NCBI GenBank assembly: GCA_003290165.1
Contig: QNQO01000450.1
Coordinates: 558,001 to 622,000 of the forward strand
Direction: 5' to 3'
Origin: Berberis thunbergii
Lineage: Eukaryota > Streptophyta > Magnoliopsida > Ranunculales > Berberidaceae
DNA length: 64,000 nt
This document shows positions 60,087-64,000 of this stretch, piece by piece. The notes below the pieces were generated by a model. That model searched no databases and was not told the DNA's origin. It worked only from the letters and a program-made list of their open reading frames with translations. The position numbers were made by a program, and so were the translations under genes. How positions within the stretch are numbered: position 1 is the first letter of the stretch; every line of letters begins with the position of its first letter.

Positions 60087-60565
60087 TGTCAGGACTAGTA
60101 CTGTTGGTCAGGTAAAACCAAGGTCAGAGACCTTTCAAGACTTTCCTAATGGTCTCAAAACTCAATGTTCCCTTTTGAAAAGTGCCAAAATGCTTAGCAT
60201 CTATATTATAGGGGGAAGGTTTGAGCTCTTGACTGTGAGGATGGTTGCCTCCATTGCATAGTCGGGCCAGACTGTACCGCTAGCATTTTTATTGTTTTCT
60301 TTGCATTGCTTTTCAACTTCAAACTTGTATTTCCATCGATCGATAGCATCGAAATAGTCTTGAGTAACGTCCTTCCGAACGTTCCTTCCCATTGTAATCT
60401 ATTGAATGTGAATGAGAGCTTTTACTGATTATTGTGCATTATTATATTGTCTACAGATTGATATTGTGCATTCTCAAGTTAATATTTGTGTCCGTCAAAG
60501 TAACTACTCATAGGCTTACTAGTGAATTGGATAGCTAGTGCCGCACGGATTACTAGTCCGTGACA
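60087..60565 (+). repeat. 5' LTR of the Ty3-type element
   Basis: Begins TGTCAGGACTAGTA and ends TACTAGTCCGTGACA, inverted ends that pair well. The primer site follows three bases later. The boundary is inferred from the ends and primer site because the 3' LTR is outside the window. The upstream 5-mer is CGAGC. Confidence 0.6.
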
Positions 60566-60592
60566 GTTGGTATCAGAGCCAGAGCTTGTTGA

Positions 60593-61879
60593 ATGCAAAC
60601 CAGGATGCAAGAACTAAATGAGCGCCTTAGCGCTATGGAGGAACGACAGGGTAGTCGAATGCATAGACTAGAAAGCAGAATGGACCAGTTGAACACTTTG
60701 GGAGAACAGATTAGTCGGTTGGATGGACTCTTTTCACTGGCAGAAAGAGTGGATTCGCTGGCTAAGCACGTTGATAACTTAGAGGGGCGGACAGTCGCTA
60801 TGGAAAAGTCGCCTCACCCCACAGCTCAGGTGATGAGTGACTTCCAATTACAGTTGGAGGACTTATTTGCAAGGGTTGGCTTGCTTACTAAGGTCACAGG
60901 GACAACTGATCACCATAGGATGAGAGTGCCCGAGCCAAAGTCGTATGTTGGGGCACGAGATGGGAATGAGTTAGAGAACTTCTTGTTTGATCTGGAGCAG
61001 TATTTTCGCGCAGTGAACTCCGAATCCGAAGAAGCCAAGGTTACCATGGCGACCATGTACTTAGCAGGTGATGCAAAACTATGGTGGAGAACCAAATATG
61101 CAGATATGGAAGAAGGTCGCATCCTTATTAGAACTTGGGCAGACCTCAAGAAGGAACTTAGAAATCAATTCTTGCATGAGAACACTGATTTCTTAGCAAG
61201 GAGGAAGCTCCACGCCATCAAACAGACAGACAATATTCGAGACTATGTCCGAAAATTCTCAACTTGCTTGCTAGATATTCGAGACATGTCTGAGAAGGAC
61301 AAAGTTTTCTGTTTTATGGAACAAGCTCAGCGGCTTCTACAAGCATAATTGCAAAGGCAGAAGGTGACAGATATTACAAGTGCTATTGCGGCAGTAGAAA
61401 GGTTTAGCGATTATATGCCCATGACTGGATCTACTTCACTCAATCACTCCACAGCTAGAATTGACAGTACCAATTCAAGCTCAGGGTCGAATGCTCGCTC
61501 ACCTCACCAAAACTGGGAAAACTCAAATCAGAACCGAGGAAACTCAAATAAGAACCGAGGAAACTACAATTTCCGGCCGTCCAACTAGAATTGGAGTTTC
61601 AACAAAAATTGGAATGCCAGCTCTAGCAACTCAAATTACAACAACAAAGGAGGGCAAAACTACTCTGGGCAGTGGAGACCATCTGCCCCTGCCCCATGCA
61701 TTCTTTGCAATAGCAGGGATCACCCAACAGGCAAATGTCCATCCAAACCAGCTCTACACTCATTAATGTCCTTGCTTCAAACAGAACCTTCTAACTCGAC
61801 CGCATCGAGCTCGAACCCCACCAACAGTGAGACCTCCCAGATGGGAGCTCTACGCAAGCTCAATGCTGTCAAACAATAA
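60593..61879 (+). pseudogene. gag of the Ty3-type element, three in-frame stops
   Basis: An uninterrupted first part (60593-61348, 251 codons) has an N-terminal coiled coil (MQELNERLSAMEERQ, repeated R-L-x-x-L patterns) and a retroviral-type capsid core (NELENFLFDLEQYFRA, WADLKKELRNQF). The same frame continues past TAA at 61346 and TAG at 61586 through an Asn-rich linker to the zinc knuckle CILCNSRDHPTGKC (about 61698) and ends at TAA 61877. One polyprotein has thus been broken by point mutations. Confidence 0.85.
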
Positions 61880-64000
61880 ATGTATGAGCACCCATATAAG
61901 AATGCTTTGCAATACATCGACATCACTATCAATGGGTTCCCTTCCCAAGCATTATTGGATTTCGGAGCGACATACAATTTTATTGTCCCAGATGAAGCTA
62001 GACGTGTGGGTCTGAACTTAGAAGGAGATGTGGGTAAGTTGAAAGCTGTCAACTCTGAGGCAATCTCTATTAATGGTATGGCTAGAGCTGTGCCACTACA
62101 AGTTGGTCCATGGGAAGGAAGATCAAACTTCTTGGTCGTTCCACTTGATGATTTTAAGGTGATTCTTGGCCAAGAATTCTTCCGAGGAGCTGCAGCAGGA
62201 CAACTACCTTTCATGGACTCCTTGGGATTTTTCGGACCCATACTACGCATTGTACCAACCTCAATTCGACCAACAACTCATGATAGAATATTGTCGGCGC
62301 TCCAAGTCAAGAGAGGCTTGGCCAAAGGAGAAGATACATACTTAGCTGTGGCAAAGCTAGAGATGGAAGATGATACTAGCAAAATCCCTGAGGAAGTTGC
62401 CCAAGTTATTGCTGACTTCAGCGAAGTGATGGTGAATGAATTGCCAAAGAATCTACCTCCCAGAAGGCTCATTGATCACGAAATTGAGTTAGTCTCTGGT
62501 GCCAAGCCACCCGCACGTAGTCCATACCGCATGAGCCCTCCAGAGCTGACCGAATTGAGAACACAACTAGATGGCTTGTTGGAGTCGGGATTCATGCGGC
62601 CCTCTAAAGCACCTTGTGGGGCACCTGTTCTTTTTCAGCGGAAACATGATGCCAGTCTTCGCCTTTGTGTTGATTATAGAGCTTTGAACAAAGTCACTAT
62701 AAAGAACAAATACCCGCTGCCACTCATTGCAGACTTATTCGACCAACTTGGATCCGCCAGATACTTCACAAAACTCGACTTGACATCAGGTTACCATCAG
62801 GTCCGCATTGCTGCTGGTGACGAACCCAAAACTGCTTGTTCTACTAGATATGGGTCATATGAGTTCCTAGTAATGCCCTTCGGCTTGACCAATGCTCCAG
62901 CTACATTTTGCACCCTTATGAATGGCATGTTCCGTCACCTTCTGGACAAGTCTGTGGTTGTCTATCTTGATGACATTGTGGTTTATAGTGGGACTATAGA
63001 AGAACACCTACATTATTTGCGAGAAGTGTTCCAAATCCTTAGGGATAATTATCTCTTTGTCAAGAAGGAAAAGTGCTCATTCGGCCAGACCCAGATCAAT
63101 TTCTTGGTCATGTTATTGGCAATGGCAAGATTCGGATGGACATGGAGAAAGTCAAGCCAATCCATGATTGGAACTCTCCTAAGAACGTGTCTCAACTACG
63201 TTCTTTCCTTGGACTCGCAAACTATTATCGTCGCTTCATAAGGGACTACTCTAAGAGAGTTGTTGCCCTGACAAATTTGTTGAAACAAGACCGAACATGG
63301 GAATGTGATAGACAGTGTGAAGCTTCATTCCAAGACTTGAAATTGGCCGTGATGAAAGATCCAGTATTGGCCTTGCCAGACATCACCAAGCCCTTTTGAA
63401 GTCCAAATAGATGCATCTGATTATGCCTTAGGGGGAGTTTTACTTCAAGATGGTCATCCGGTAGCATATAAGAGTCGAAAGTTGAATGATACAGAGTCTC
63501 GTTACTCAGCTCAGGAAAATGAATTGCTAGCCATTGTACATTGTTTACGGGTGTGGAGACACTACCTCTTGGGATCTCAAGTCCTTGTTAAAACGGATAA
63601 TGCTGCAGCAAGCCATTTCCTTACTCAGAAGACGCTAACCTCCAAGCAATCTCGATGGCAGGAAAAATGAGCAGAATTTGACTTAGTATTGGAATACAAG
63701 CCAGGGCGCACTAACAATGTAGCTGATGCACTCAGTAGAAGGCATACCTTGCAGTGCTAACCCATACTGGTCCGAGTCACACCATCTTGGAGAAGATCAA
63801 AGTAGGCCTACAGACAGATCCACAAGCGAAGGCCATTATAGAGTTGATCAAACAAGGCAAAACTCGACGGTTCTGGATAAAAGATGGAGCAATACTCACA
63901 ACTGGTAATCGTCTCTATGTTCCGAGAACTTCGGATTTGAGAAAAGAACTTTTGAGAGAATGCCATGACACCCATTGGGCGGGACATCCAGGCTGGAGAT
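61880..64000 (+). pseudogene. pol of the Ty3-type element (protease, RT, RNase H, start of integrase)
   Basis: Protease remnant [14 protein letters not shown] has phenylalanine where the active-site triad needs S or T. Reverse transcriptase follows: [35 protein letters not shown], and the catalytic LDDIVVYS at about 62970. A frame shift near 63095 moves the reading to [14 protein letters not shown] and [18 protein letters not shown] second, at TTTTGAA about 63397, leads to RNase H (QIDASDYALGGVLLQD, RYSAQENELLAIVH). After a stop at 63668 comes KPGRTNNVADALSRR, and the integrase zinc-binding region (RECHDTHWAGHPG) runs into the window edge. It is inactive as given. Confidence 0.88.

Larger units (their letters stand above)
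60087..64000 (+). mobile_element. Ty3-type LTR retrotransposon, 3' part beyond the window
   Basis: 5' LTR at 60087-60565, primer site TGGTATCAGAGCC at 60568-60580, then gag, protease, reverse transcriptase, RNase H and the start of integrase in the order gag-pol. Several stops and single-base frame shifts show that it is not autonomous. It lies about 130 bp from the TRIM element. Confidence 0.88.

Overview
This is nuclear DNA of a flowering plant. The genes have GT-AG introns and plant-specific families (purine permease, thylakoid J-protein, plant NLR, malic enzyme). There are scrambled plastid gene pieces, tRNA-derived SINEs, CACTA, hAT and Mutator transposons, and Ty3-type LTR elements. The species cannot be told from the sequence. 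All gene names come from translating the sequence and recognising families from memory; no database search was possible, and splice sites are read by eye.

Layout. 1-988: a non-autonomous hAT element carrying three exons of a plant BRWD-type WD40 gene. 1000-11775: a CACTA element carrying host gene pieces: a probable amino-acid transporter exon, the 3' half of PRT6 with its stop codon, and PAZ-to-MID exons of an AGO1-like Argonaute. 11776-20375: rearranged non-autonomous LTR DNA with about 3.2 kb LTRs around a 0.5 kb interior. 20376-26874: degenerate DNA with a SINE and a mosaic of plastid fragments (ndhC, petB, psbB, rpl14 twice, rpoC2, psaA/B). 26875-35724: a second CACTA element with a perfect TAT target duplication and fragments of at least six unrelated host genes (NEK kinase, NAD-malic enzyme, ALDH3, TRM7, PRP43-type DEAH helicase, alanine-glyoxylate aminotransferase), all on the + strand. 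36478-39237: a nested hAT element and a Pack-MULE holding an NLR coiled-coil fragment. 39646-41689: a SINE and a purine-permease pseudogene. 41821-44558: a small LTR element with a dead gag and a captured alpha-mannosidase piece. 46346-50408: a gamma-glutamyltransferase gene, complete and apparently intact, whose first exon has been tandemly duplicated. 51420-58923: a J-domain gene resembling NdhT/CRRJ on the - strand, with one apparent frame break and three transposons in its introns. 59067-59960: a TRIM element 143 bp upstream of that gene's ATG. 60087-64000: a decayed Ty3 retrotransposon that runs off the window.

The main message is repeated gene capture. Four kinds of mobile element (hAT, CACTA, Mutator, LTR) each carry pieces of host genes. 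In the two CACTA elements every recognised piece reads in the same direction, downstream of a pyrimidine-rich leader-like stretch and with introns still present. This suggests, but does not prove, chimeric spliced transcripts. The likely functional host genes are the GGT gene and possibly the J-domain gene.
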